Source: Opisthorchis felineus (taxonomy: Eukaryota; Platyhelminthes; Trematoda; Opisthorchiida; Opisthorchiidae). Taken from it: a DNA stretch of 64,000 nucleotides. Positions within the stretch are counted from its first letter, which is position 1; each line of letters opens with the position of its first letter. Under the pieces are notes generated by a model. It saw nothing but the letters and a program-made list of their open reading frames with translations. It was not told where the DNA came from and ran no database searches. Location: assembly GCA_004794785.1 (NCBI GenBank), contig SJOL01008995.1, forward strand, positions 67,989-131,988. The letters run 5' to 3'. This document shows, piece by piece, positions 51,601-63,600 of the stretch. Both the position numbers and the translations under genes were made by a program.

Positions 51601-54600
51601 AACAGTCACATAAACAACGTGTTTCGCTGAGGAGTCCTTTTGGGAGATCGCGCGTGAGTTTGCTAAACAGTGGGTGCTTTGAATCGTTCAAACAACTTGT
51701 TGAATTTATCGGGGATGTAGCACTGTTGAGAGGATCACATGACTTATCCACATGAGCATCGGCGGCAACTTCCAAATCGTCCGAACGACGACGCTTCAGA
51801 CAAGTAATGGCTGAGCCGAATGTTCCGGTTGACGGAGGGGAATATGAGAGTGAAGAGCTTTTGGCAGACGAGCCGGTAGAACTTTTGGAACCAAGCGTCC
51901 CCACAGAATGTTGTTCCGTTTTCCTAGAGCTGTAGCTGTTTGATGCGGAGTCTCCATGAACGGGTGTCGACAGTACACGGTAGTGAACAACATGCGTCAT
52001 ACTCCACATGAGATGACCAATCTGAAAATGAGAACACGAGCACCTGTTACACGGTCAGGAAGAACAACATACCCATCCGTTCGTAAACAGTGAACCCCCT
52101 TCCTCTATAATGCACCCCAGTACACTTTAAAAGTTTCACTCGCGCTATATTGTCCACCCTCGGACTACTCATATGGAAAATATAACAAAGTACAAAACCA
52201 TTTAAAGAGTGATCAATTCAAGTCCAACTATCCATGAAATAAAGACTGCAATCTCAATCTATATGCATGGAATTATGATAGAAGCATCCAGTTTTCAGAG
52301 TCACCTATAAGCTTTGTCGAGGTTGTGCAGCGCTTTAAGTAGAGAGTTTGTAGCATCAGCAGTGTGGGAATTCGGTGCGGCTAGATATGCATGAGGCGAT
52401 GGCTCGTACTTTTTAAAGCGATAGAGCGACCACAAAGATCATTTTAGGGGAATCAAAATGAGGTAGCGGCCTTAGGGGGGGGGTCACAAACCGAATGTAT
52501 GAAGAGGTTTGTTTGCGAAGGGTCATGCTTTTCACTATTTATAGTCAATGACGCGTCCCGTTCAGAAGCCCCAATCCAGGGGGGAGTTCCCAAGTCGACT
52601 AAATGTGTTAGTTACATGTTCGACGCCTTGCTGCCCGGCCATGACCCAACCTCTACAACTTTTGTACACAGAACACGGTGGAGAAAAAATAGCTCTTCAG
52701 GCGAGTCCATCCCGTAAGCTTGTGGGACTCGCTCTTCGTGGCTAATGAGTAACCCTTGCGTGGATCAAAACACTGGATTATTGCACCCTATTCGTTGCGT
52801 AGTTACCATGCAACACGAACACGCCTTAGCCTGGACAAATGTAACTGAAAAGTGGGTTCGAATCCCAGGCCTACTGGTTAAAAGCCCGTTCGTCCCCCAT
52901 GAGCAATATTAAACGCGGATTCATCCAAAGAACGCGGAGTGCCATTCAGAGAGAAATTCAGTTCTATCACAGAGACCTCGAAAATAGCTCAGACATACCA
53001 GTTCCTCTAGTTCACGTTCAGTAAGGGCAGAGTTCCCACCGAACTGCTCCGTAGCGTTCCCGTACGTTTGTTGCATGGATCTCATCTGAGCAGCCGACAA
53101 CCGTCGTTTAAACTCCGGACTGAATTTCAGAATCGCTTCAAAAAGTGGTAGGTTTGAAGGTAACTGGTGACCATCTATGTAGAATTGTAGGTGAGCACGA
53201 CATTTCCCACGGAATAGCGAACTGGTTTCCGTACTGACGGGCGACATCGAAGCGGAGGAATTCGAAACAGAAGATGGAGACATTGACGAGAAATTGGAAG
53301 AACCCATAGCGAAGGACCGACGGGAAACCATTGTAGAACCAGCAGAGTTATTACTTGCGTTGTGAGATCCACCTCGAAAGGTCTTGCTGGACTGTTGCTT
53401 ATAACTCGCTGCCTGTGGGTTAAGGGTAACGGAAGACAAATTGCTGAGTGCACCAAAAGCTGCCAAAATAGAGCTACCACGCAGTCGTCGATGTCTGGAC
53501 CCACCGACCTGCGAGGTGGTGGTTAATTTTTGGGAACTCGTGGCGTGTTCAGAGGATGTGGCTTCCCGATTAACCACCGAAAAACTTGGATTTCGCAGCA
53601 CGTTCTGACTGATGCGCGACGAAGTAACACCGATGGTCCTTTGAGATTCAGAAACGGGATTTTCTGAATTAGCCAAATTGGAGGGTAGTAAATGGGCGGC
53701 GTAAGATGCACTAGGGGTGCTGTCAGTTTGGGAATTTGAGCCATCTCGGAGGTGGTTGAACTTCGTGGCTGAACGACGTCGCAAACCCCATGACTCGGAT
53801 GGTTTGTCAGTCCTACGTGAATCCGAGGCCTGAATATCTTCACCAACACCTGCAACGAACATCGGTTGCCCCTCCGCGCCTCGTTGCGGTAAACTGCGTA
53901 GACCACGTTGAAATGAACTGGAGTTTGGGGGGTAGGATCCTGAGCTGCCCTGTGGAGCTTGGGATGTAGAGCTTAGTTGAACAAAAGAGTGCAGCGTAGC
54001 GAATTCAGAAGATATGGCAGATACTGGATAGGTGATAGAAGTAATTATTGGGCGATCAACGGGTTCGGAGAAAACCGCAGTCCGAGAACTGGAGTTTGGT
54101 TGTTTTGTACCGGAAACAGAATCAACGTCACTGGGACATTCAGAAGGAGTGCGACATGTGGAGCTAAAACTAGCGTGGTTCCGATGGGAACGATTGTACG
54201 ACCTTTTTGACACGGCTGAATCTTTCTTCATTTGATGATGTCGCCTGGGATCAATTGTCCCATCATCATTATTATCACTATCCTCACCCGGACCACGAAC
54301 ATCCAAGAATTCTCGCAAGTCACCTTCGCGTGGACTGAGCGAATAGACATCGGTCAGGCCGTAGTAATGATCGGAGTTCCAAGGTTTTTCATGCATCAGA
54401 CTGCTAATGTAACTGCGTTGGAGAAGAATACGTTCGACCAGCTACAGAATAAACAAATGATGAAACTTGATTATCAGGGAAAACAGAATGCAGGTAGAAC
54501 AAAGGTTGTCTTAGTTACCCTAGAGAGGAACAGGAACTGGTAGATCAAAGGGACGCCAATAAGAAGTAACGTAGCAGAGCGTGGTGCGCGGCGGACTGGG

Positions 54601-57600
54601 ATGGGTAGTAGCGACACGATTGGTAACCAGTTTCCATGCGCCCCAGGATACACAACACGTTTATTTTCAACTCGACCGAAGCTCCACCCTACTGCGGATT
54701 AGCATAGGCAACTAAAAGGTGACTTGCTGTCCTTTGGTATGATAAATTCTGTGAAAATTTCGATGTGAAGGAATATGAACAATTCCTTATAGTGAGAAGA
54801 GTTCGTGGTCATTATATATATATACATGTATATAAACCCGAGCTTGCAGGCGCTGGCAACACCAACGGACGCTGAGTTGATCCATAGGGAAGTCAATGGG
54901 CTCCGCTGATAAAACAAAGAAGCCAAAAACATTTCCGAAATGTTTTAACCGCACACCTCGAATGATGTGCGCTGCCCTGGGTTGCGTGCTGAAGGCCGTA
55001 TCCTCCTTTTCCTGAGATACCTCAAAAACACTATATGAGAAGGACCAGCAGAAAACGAATAAACAAGACTGGTTGATCTATGGTGGCGATAAAAGACAAA
55101 GTGTACTCTACCGGAAATTGGAAGAGTGGTAAAAAGTTTTTTCTGTAATATAGTTTCCACCTGACAAACTCCATTCCCTACTCCGGTACTAAGTGTGCTG
55201 AACTTGTCAGTTTTTTGTAACGCAAATGTTTATTCCAAACCAGCGTCATTGTCTAAGGTTCCCACAAGACAGAAACATAAACACATTATAGAGCGGAGAA
55301 GGACATACTTGAAAGGTGGCTAAAGCGGTGATTTGCAGCGGCAAACGACTGGGCATTGGCAGTGGAACATCGTTCGTTGTCCCGGAAGTAGTTGAGAGAT
55401 GAGAAGAGATTGATGAGGAAGAGGAAGAAGATTTTCGACAATTTTTCGAACACACACCAGATCTGGTAGCAGAACAGTTCGCCGAATCGCAATCAATATC
55501 CTCATCAGGGGATGACAACCGTATAAACTCAACCCACATAAAGCCGGGCGTGGGTGGAAGATGGGAGTCAGCTGGGTGTGTCGCGGCAGACGGTTTGGAA
55601 AGAACTTGGTCGGTGCTTGGGGAGGAGCCACTCTGAATGGTTTGTTTCGAACAAGAAAGTTTGGAAAGATGGGGCCTGGTACCCTGAAATCGTTGACCTC
55701 GGGAACGAGTACTACCTCGACTTTGTAAATTATCACTGCAGGGACTGTTCGGAACGGATAATGGACCGGAAGATATTGCACTGTCCTTATATTCAGCTTT
55801 CTTCAAATGTGTGAAAGTAGCTGCCATCAGGTTGGAATTTTCAGTCGAAACAGATCCAGAGTTAGGTTGTTCCGTTTGGATCAGAGCCAAAAGCCTGCTG
55901 TCAGGCGGTAGGGTGGACGGCAGACCGGTAACTTGAAAATGTTCGTGTCTGTGGAAACAGGCTAACAAGCAATCCAGCAGGGCATTGAAAGCTGAAGGAC
56001 CGTCGGACGCGAGACTGCCCACACAGGCCGTCTGTTGGTCAATGAACGCATCCACTTCATGTAACTGATCGGCTTTGGTTGTACTCATCAGTACGGGACT
56101 CATACTTAACAGATGAGGCCAGTTCTTACTGTTCTGCTTTTTGCTCAGAAGCAGATTGCCAACCGGTGGAATCCAATTATTCATGCAAGCCCGTGCCCCA
56201 AAAAACATCTGAGGAGGCAAAGAAATGAGGTTGGGGATTAACAACAGTCTTATGAATGGACGAAAACTCATGTAGGAACTGACAATATGTGAACTGGTGT
56301 GAACTTACTCTATATAAAATCCAAAGGCGTGCTTCCCGCGCATCCGTGGCTGTCAGGTAAGACAGCAAAGCCTCGGTCACCCCACTCTTTTGTAACTCAA
56401 ACGGCGAAGGGGGCTCTATATGTGTGGCATTGACACGTTTCATTGGTTGGAGCAACTGAATAAGTTGGTTGAACGCGAACACCCACAAGGCCGGTTTGTT
56501 GGAATTCAGGTGGGTAGCTATTGATGCCAGTTTGGGCATAAGGTCAATATCTACCGCGTCGGTGATAACACAGGGTGAACGTTCACCAGTAGGAGTAGCG
56601 TGTGATTTGGGACCGGAGCCAGTAGACGTATGGCTAGAACTGCACAAGTTTGAGATATGTGCAACGGATACCACCCGAGATTCTAGTTGCCAACAGGCGC
56701 TTTCGATCCATTGGCTCAATGCGACGTCTGATGCTGGGCTACTGCGAAAAAAAAGAATTAAGAATGTTGTGTTGCCACAGTGAAACGACTAGTTATGGTG
56801 AAAACAGAGATAGGGCGAGGCTGATAAGTCGAATTCGAGACCAGCAGATGAACAAATCGTGGGCACTATCGAGCAGCCAGAGACACATTGAGAGGTTCGT
56901 AGTTTAGACTAAAACTTCACACTAGCATGTGCTGAAAAGTTGGAGTATTACGTACCTGCTTTCTGTTCCCTCCAGGGGTACTGTCATTAAAACTGGAGCA
57001 GAAACCGTCGCCCCAGAGCGCCTACACGAACCGCGACTAGATAAATCGGTAACATGATGAGTACCGGTCTCCTCTCGAATACGGTCCACGTAAGGAGTGC
57101 TGCTTGCGAATTGCGGGAGCTCCTTGAGGCGTCCGTCAGCTGGGATCCACAGTTGTGACTCAACGTCTGCCAGTAACCTGGTTTCGTCCAGTGAACAGTG
57201 TGTCGAAACTGACTGTAATTGGGGGTGATAAGATGCAGACGGGGAAAAGTGACAGCAGTGTGTACCCAGCATGAGACCCATATCTTAGAGCCTGCTCCAA
57301 GGATGAACAGCCCACCCTCAGGAAAAGAGGTGAAAAGTATTTTTAACCAGTTACAACCGTTTCCCGTTGATTTGGCGAAATCAAAGTTGGCAATATATTC
57401 AGTAGTTGCCAGCAGAAGAGATCCTAACTTGAAAGAACGTTGGTGGTTCCTCATTGTGTTTTAGTCCAAAGACAACCTTCACCGGTAGGGGTATGGTCAC
57501 AATCGGAAACTGGGAATAATGTTCAAACAAGATGGTCATCACTCCAGGAGAAAAATCTCGTGACGGCAGATCGGCTGAAAACGGAATCAACAATAACTTA

Positions 57601-60600
57601 TAGCGCCTCTGTTGTGCGATGACAGAGGTCTTATTACCATTCGCAACGAGGTAGTGCACTGATACACAACCGTCATTCACTTGAAAAAAAACTTAAGGTA
57701 AGAAGAGTGGAGGCAAGAAGGAAGGTGCCTTGCGACAGGTAACATGTTGCTTCGATATATAACTAGCTAGATAAAGTTAGGTGAACAGTTCAATGATTTT
57801 CATATCACCGAGAGTTAGTATCGGTTGTTGCTAGGTCAGGCCACAGTCGAGACTTACAGAACATGATGACTTGCCTTCCACTCTGAGTGCACGTTCCTAC
57901 CCAGCTTCAGTGCACACAACCATGACCCATAAGAATCGTTACCGCTTCTTCGGTGCATTGATCGGTTCGGCACTCCACCAATATAAGAAGGCTAATCAAC
58001 GATTCACGAATTGAAGGAGACTAATCAATCGAAAACTGCGCATGACTGAGATTTTAGTCTGCAGCCATTAAGCAGAGGAGAATTGGGAAACAGCTGGTTA
58101 TGGTGTCCATAGTACTAGAGTCTGAATTCTCAGCGATGTTACGCCAGTCGTTGGTGTACGCCTATCAGTTTGACCAACCTAAGACCACCTACCGGGGATA
58201 CTTTGGAGCCAGGAGTTACATGTTCAATCAGTGAGAATAGAGAAAATGACGAGAGGTCAGTCAAGACGACAAAATAGCTCATGTTGAGCGTCCGATCGGA
58301 GCTGTTTGACGGGTTAGTTCGGTGCATCATTCAAAAAATGATTCCTGTACTTCGTTAGAGTATTTTGGAAACCTTAGCACAAATTGGATTCGAAATTCCT
58401 TCGCTAGGAGTGACTATACAGATTGGCATCTTCTATGTGTGGCTGTCCCTTTAAGCGAGACTATCTCAACCAGAAAATCAAAGCGTTAACAGAACAATAA
58501 CAACAGGGGAAACCAACCCTTTTTACCAAGTTTTCGAATAACCGAAGTTCTATTCAGCCAACACTTCAAGTGACGACATGGAATGACAACCAGAAACGAA
58601 AGTGGCGTGAAGAATGAATCACACGTTTTACTGTGAAACAGACATTCACCGTAGTGACAGACGTGATACTAACAAACGGATATCCGAATATCAGGTAGGT
58701 AGCTGTATAGCAATTGCGAAATGCGTATATGACTAACCATGGGAGCATAATAATGACCGGTGGTGGCCGACTGGGAACAGTTCGTAGTTTCATCGGCTTG
58801 GTTGGGCACACTGTGTAACGAAGACTGCGCCTTTGTGGCCGGTGTCGAAAGATTCATTTTCCATAGGCTCACTTGATGAAGTATGCCTTCCTTGCGGAAA
58901 TAGGTTGCGAACATTGGGGGTATACGGCTAATTAGCCACAAAGCAATATGCAAACCTGAAAGGACCACGCGCCGTTCTGGGGAGTTCAACATGCCAACAA
59001 TATGACTGCACACGACACGGGGACGAAGAGTTTTGGCAAGCAACACCGGACTCGAATAGAACAGCATCCTGAAGACAAGAGAAAGGTACGTAGAAGACAT
59101 GCCAAATCTATGGCGTTTGAAGAACTTAGCGGTTAAAAGCTAGTAACATCACGAGTGACTAAAATTCGTCTTTAAAGGATTTGAACTGAGTATATATATA
59201 TATATANNNNNNNNNNNNNNNNNNNNNNNNNNNNNNNNNNNNNNNNNNNNNNNNNNNNNNNNNNNNNNNNNNNNNNNNNATATATATATATATACAATAC
59301 AAATTTAGGAAAACACCAGGACCTATGGTTCTGTCCAACTTTACCGAACTGGAGCACAAGACCTAGAAACTGCTCACAGCTAAGCAAACAAGAGGACTGA
59401 CCTTTGGATAGCTTCCATACATCTTAGACGGGTCTGAAGTTTAGTCGTTTCCGTGAACAACTCGAATAACAGTGGTAAGAGAATCTGAACCGTTTGCAAC
59501 ACCTGAATGTTATTCACGTCCAAAGCGAGCGCATTGGAGTCCGTGTCATTCTCGGGGCCATTAGCATCAGGCGGGAGGGCGGGACCAGTGCTTTCTAAAG
59601 GCTGATCATTGGGATGATGCCGACCGCAAACACGCCTCCCTGATACGGTGGTAGGATATCTTGAGGAACTCCTTGTAACCAATTGTTTGTGAAGCACGTT
59701 ACACTGACTGCGAAGCAAACGAACCCGGGGGTCCAGTTCGCCAACCGCTGCTCGGTCACTCTGGCAAGCACCCGGACGTCTGAGGGTTCCAGAGGAGCTA
59801 GACGAACTCGACGAAGCCACTTTGCTATCGTCTATGACCAACTGGTTCAAAGGAACCTACCGTTGAAGAAAAGGAGAGCAAATGTGCAGAAAATTGGGTA
59901 CTATAAAGGCTGTGCGATAACGGATCCCCAATACATTAAAACTCACTACTACTATCGACTTGACCAGGGGTCGACGGATATAAAATTAAGCCCATTCCGG
60001 ATACTTATGCACCACTGAATAGGTAATCATGAGCTCCACGGAAAGTCTACATAAATTCTCGGTGTTGTTGGGCAATACTTGCAGACGTAAAAATTCGGAT
60101 GAGTCCAGCTTGCGCTGGTGGAGTACTGGTAGAACGCTCGCCTGGCATGTCAGATGTGCGGAGTTCAAACCCCGGCACGGCCATTGGGCATGCACTGCTG
60201 ACGAGCTCTACTAAGAGTGAAACTCGAGTTCAGTGCTTCCCCCCTTTGGTGTGTACTCACCAGAGTGATTGCGCCAGGACTGAAGGACCATTGTCCAAAC
60301 GAGAGTCATGTGAGTATGCATTCTACAAAATCCCGCAACCACTATCACCTGAAATACTTTCAGTGGTTCCAATTTTTTATTTATCCATGCTGCCTCGGTT
60401 TCGTCCACTAAACATATGAAGAAAGGAGAAATTACGCATTGGAGGCGACAAATTTGATACAGCAGCACTACTGGCTGAGCTGCGTAAACAGTGGAGGGTT
60501 GGGTGCCGGGGTTCCGATAAAGGGGAGCAGTTGCCAACAGGACTGAGTTAGCAAATTAAAAACTTGCCACCTTTCGGACGTTTCCACCGTTTATGAGGCT

Positions 60601-63600
60601 GGGTAAAAAGGGGATTGTGAAGAAGATTGTCTCTCGGTACGTGGTTTAACCAGCGTTGCTGAAGCCCCGTGACCAGTTCATCTGGTGAAGGTCAAGAGTG
60701 CTGGTCCGATTTCCCCACCGGACTTGAGTAACGCACTGGACACCGATGATCAAACATTGAAAAATCCCACAGATCATGTCTCTGCTACCTAAACCAGCAC
60801 TGAATCATGTTAATGAGGTGAGCTGAATTGTTCTCCGATGCGCTCAGTTCGCTGCTCAAGAAAACGTTCCTGTGAGCGATTAATTGATCAGCCGAGAGCA
60901 AGTGATAAATCCCGGTTGTCAAGGCCGCAAAAGATGATTTAGTTAAGATGTCTAAACCCAAGCCTCTGACTCGAAAATCTGACCTTTAAGGCAAACTGAG
61001 GATGAAGGGGTTAGTGAGGAGGGGCTCAAAAGTTTGACCTGTAGGTCAGCAGGTAGCAGAAGTCTCCTGGAAAACCCTGACCGAAACCGATGACTCAACA
61101 GACCGGCCCTCTAGACTACAGGGGGGCTCGCCTAGCCAGAAGGTGCAGGGAATAAGGCATGGATATCCCATTCTCGATACTATTGTGCACAGGAGATGCC
61201 GTTGGAACCGCGTTTGGATGCTTGTAGGTAACAACCAAATAAGTCGCTGCCAGTCACGGCCAACCGTTTGAGCGATCGGAATGTGCCGTTTTTAGGGACG
61301 ACCTTAGCTATCACGGTCTTCCTCGTATGGTCGTTTCTATCATGTATGTACAAAGATGGTTCGAGACACTACTAGGACCGACTTATCCACTTCCAGTGCA
61401 TTCGCAATAAAGTAATGTGTTTCTGACGAATGTTGTAGTCTGAAAGTCGTGAGGTCGAAATTCATTTCCATCGGTAAGGAAGAAATTTGGAAGTCGCATA
61501 CAAACAAGGTCAATCTACACTGAAAAGTCAAAAATTCAGTATAACCCTGAACCAGAGTTGCGGTAGCGGTGATTGGCTATTGGTGACGACCGAACAAAAG
61601 AGATCAACAGAGTAAAAACTGAAGGTGAAAGATTGCAACAAACGGGCGAGACAAAACAGATCACTGCCGTTAGATGAGATAAGGATAAACGTACGATCAA
61701 AGTAGACGTAGTTTACTTACCGAAAGACGATGCACCAGTGATGTATCGCCGCGGTGGCGGTGCTCCAAAGTGCCACCGGTCGACGAACGATCGCTCGCCG
61801 ACCGATGTGGTACGGAACGATTATCTGGTGACAAGTGATCGGTTGGACCACCAGTGGAAGCACTGCTCACAATGAGGGAGGATAAGGAGCCTGGATTCCG
61901 GTACTGTGTTGATTGACAATCCGTTCGCTGAACCAACATCGATGTGTTTGCGTCAGTGATACCCAACAATTGCCCCGTACAATGCGGTGGAACAGGCGGT
62001 AGGAGTCCACTGAACGAGGAAAAGTGGGTAGAATACTAATGATAGAGATAAATTGCCACCCTCCATTTATACATGCAATATGACGGATAAAACAACTGGA
62101 CTCCACTAGTGTGAAGAACGCCGTAAACGTGACCTATTTTTACCAGTGTCCCCGTCTCCCGTTCTAATTAGAACACTCAGATCCTCAAGATGTCATTCAA
62201 GGCAGCTGTTCACTCAAAGTTGGTTTGGTTCGCACAAGAAACCATGACATAATTTTGCGTGCTGAAACGTTACTATGAAAATTAACATCTAACAAAAAAC
62301 TTAAGTGGCCTGACCACCTTAGAGGCCAATCGAACATGAAGTCGCTTTAAACTTGACTGGTCGAATCAACACGATAATTACAAAACCTTAGGTAGCGGAA
62401 GGGATAACCAGTGAGAAGGAACTCCATCTAACAAATTGGCGATGGATCTACGGAAAAGGTTGAGAAAACTAAATTCGTGGGTAGTAGATGTGACTCAACT
62501 TTGTGTGAAAGTATCAAAACTATTGATGATAGACAGTTTCGTAAAATAGCTGCATCTTACCTGTCATTTGTGTATCATGCCCAGTTTAGAGGTACACCAA
62601 CACCCCTAGATGAGCACAGTCATTAGTCACTAAAAAGGGCGCTTCAGAAATAATCCAGTGATCAAGAGGTAAACAAATGAAGGGAGGACGGACAGTCTTT
62701 CCATAATATTTGTGATAATGTATGTTGGGGATGGCCAAACGTGCTTTCGCTTCTTCTTATTAGTATTTCGAGACTGCAAACATGCCGGATAGATCAGATG
62801 AAGTGTTTTGTTGAAGCTCGTCACCTAGGTTATTGTACAGCTCCATTTTTGCTGAAGCGCCGACTGACAAATTGAGAATCCACAATGTTTTTTTCGGTGG
62901 TTGGGATCTATCAGCAACCGATGATCGCCAAGTTCATCAACTAAATGGCGCTCAACCAAATCAGACCAGTTGTTTTTCCCAGTCTAGGTTAGATTGACAA
63001 ATGCTTTCCCTGGCACAAAATTGAGCTCACATCATCATCATCAACAACAACAACAATAACAACAACAAGAGCAACTAGTTCAGTCGTGTGGTTGGGATTC
63101 TCTGTAGTCACATTTCGCAGCAAAATTTTAATGGCACGCATACTACTGACATAACTACTGTAAGCATATAAATCATTGTCACGGATCCCTACAAGTCCTA
63201 GTTTTTGCTTGGCCCATGGGGTGACAGACTTTAGAATAATCCACGATCGAGAACATTGAAAATACAATCTTGGAGCATCAACGGCTGAGTCTGTAAGCAT
63301 CGCATATGTCGAGCATAGCAGAGTAATTAGCGACTGAATCAATGAAGTGGCCCTAATGGTGCTCCACATCCTTTCATCAGACAAGGTCTTCTAGTTCTGT
63401 GCCAAGTCGAAATAGACCACAAATTCTGTGAACAATTGTCCTGAATGACGTTCTTCGTTGAAAGAGAGCAGAAAAAAAGAGAAAAACAGGTGGTTTTTGA
63501 TGAGGTTTCGCACCCTATACGGGACCAACACAACATACCAAATGAGCTGTACTATTGCGTGGACGTCTTCTTGGCTGCGCTTCGCAACAGATACCGGAAA

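Noticed and set aside
54945..55160. Possible small TRIP12 exon between 55309 and 54441
   Set aside because: Exons 55309-56208 and 52999-54441 join in phase 0 and reconstruct a conserved helix exactly; the candidate lacks a matching phase and family similarity.
55554..55814. Plus-strand frame with W...DGAWYP that looks WWE-like
   Set aside because: It is antisense to the TRIP12 exon 55309-56208, whose own frame carries conserved family sequence with correct splice sites; the resemblance is coincidental.
57399..57680. 93-codon minus-strand frame inside a TRIP12 intron
   Set aside because: Flanking exons join in phase 0 without it, no family segment matches, and no acceptor/donor pair bounds it.
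59159..59387. Open frames running through the N gap
   Set aside because: They exist only because unknown bases and the TA repeat hide stops; the interval is an intron with good splice sites.
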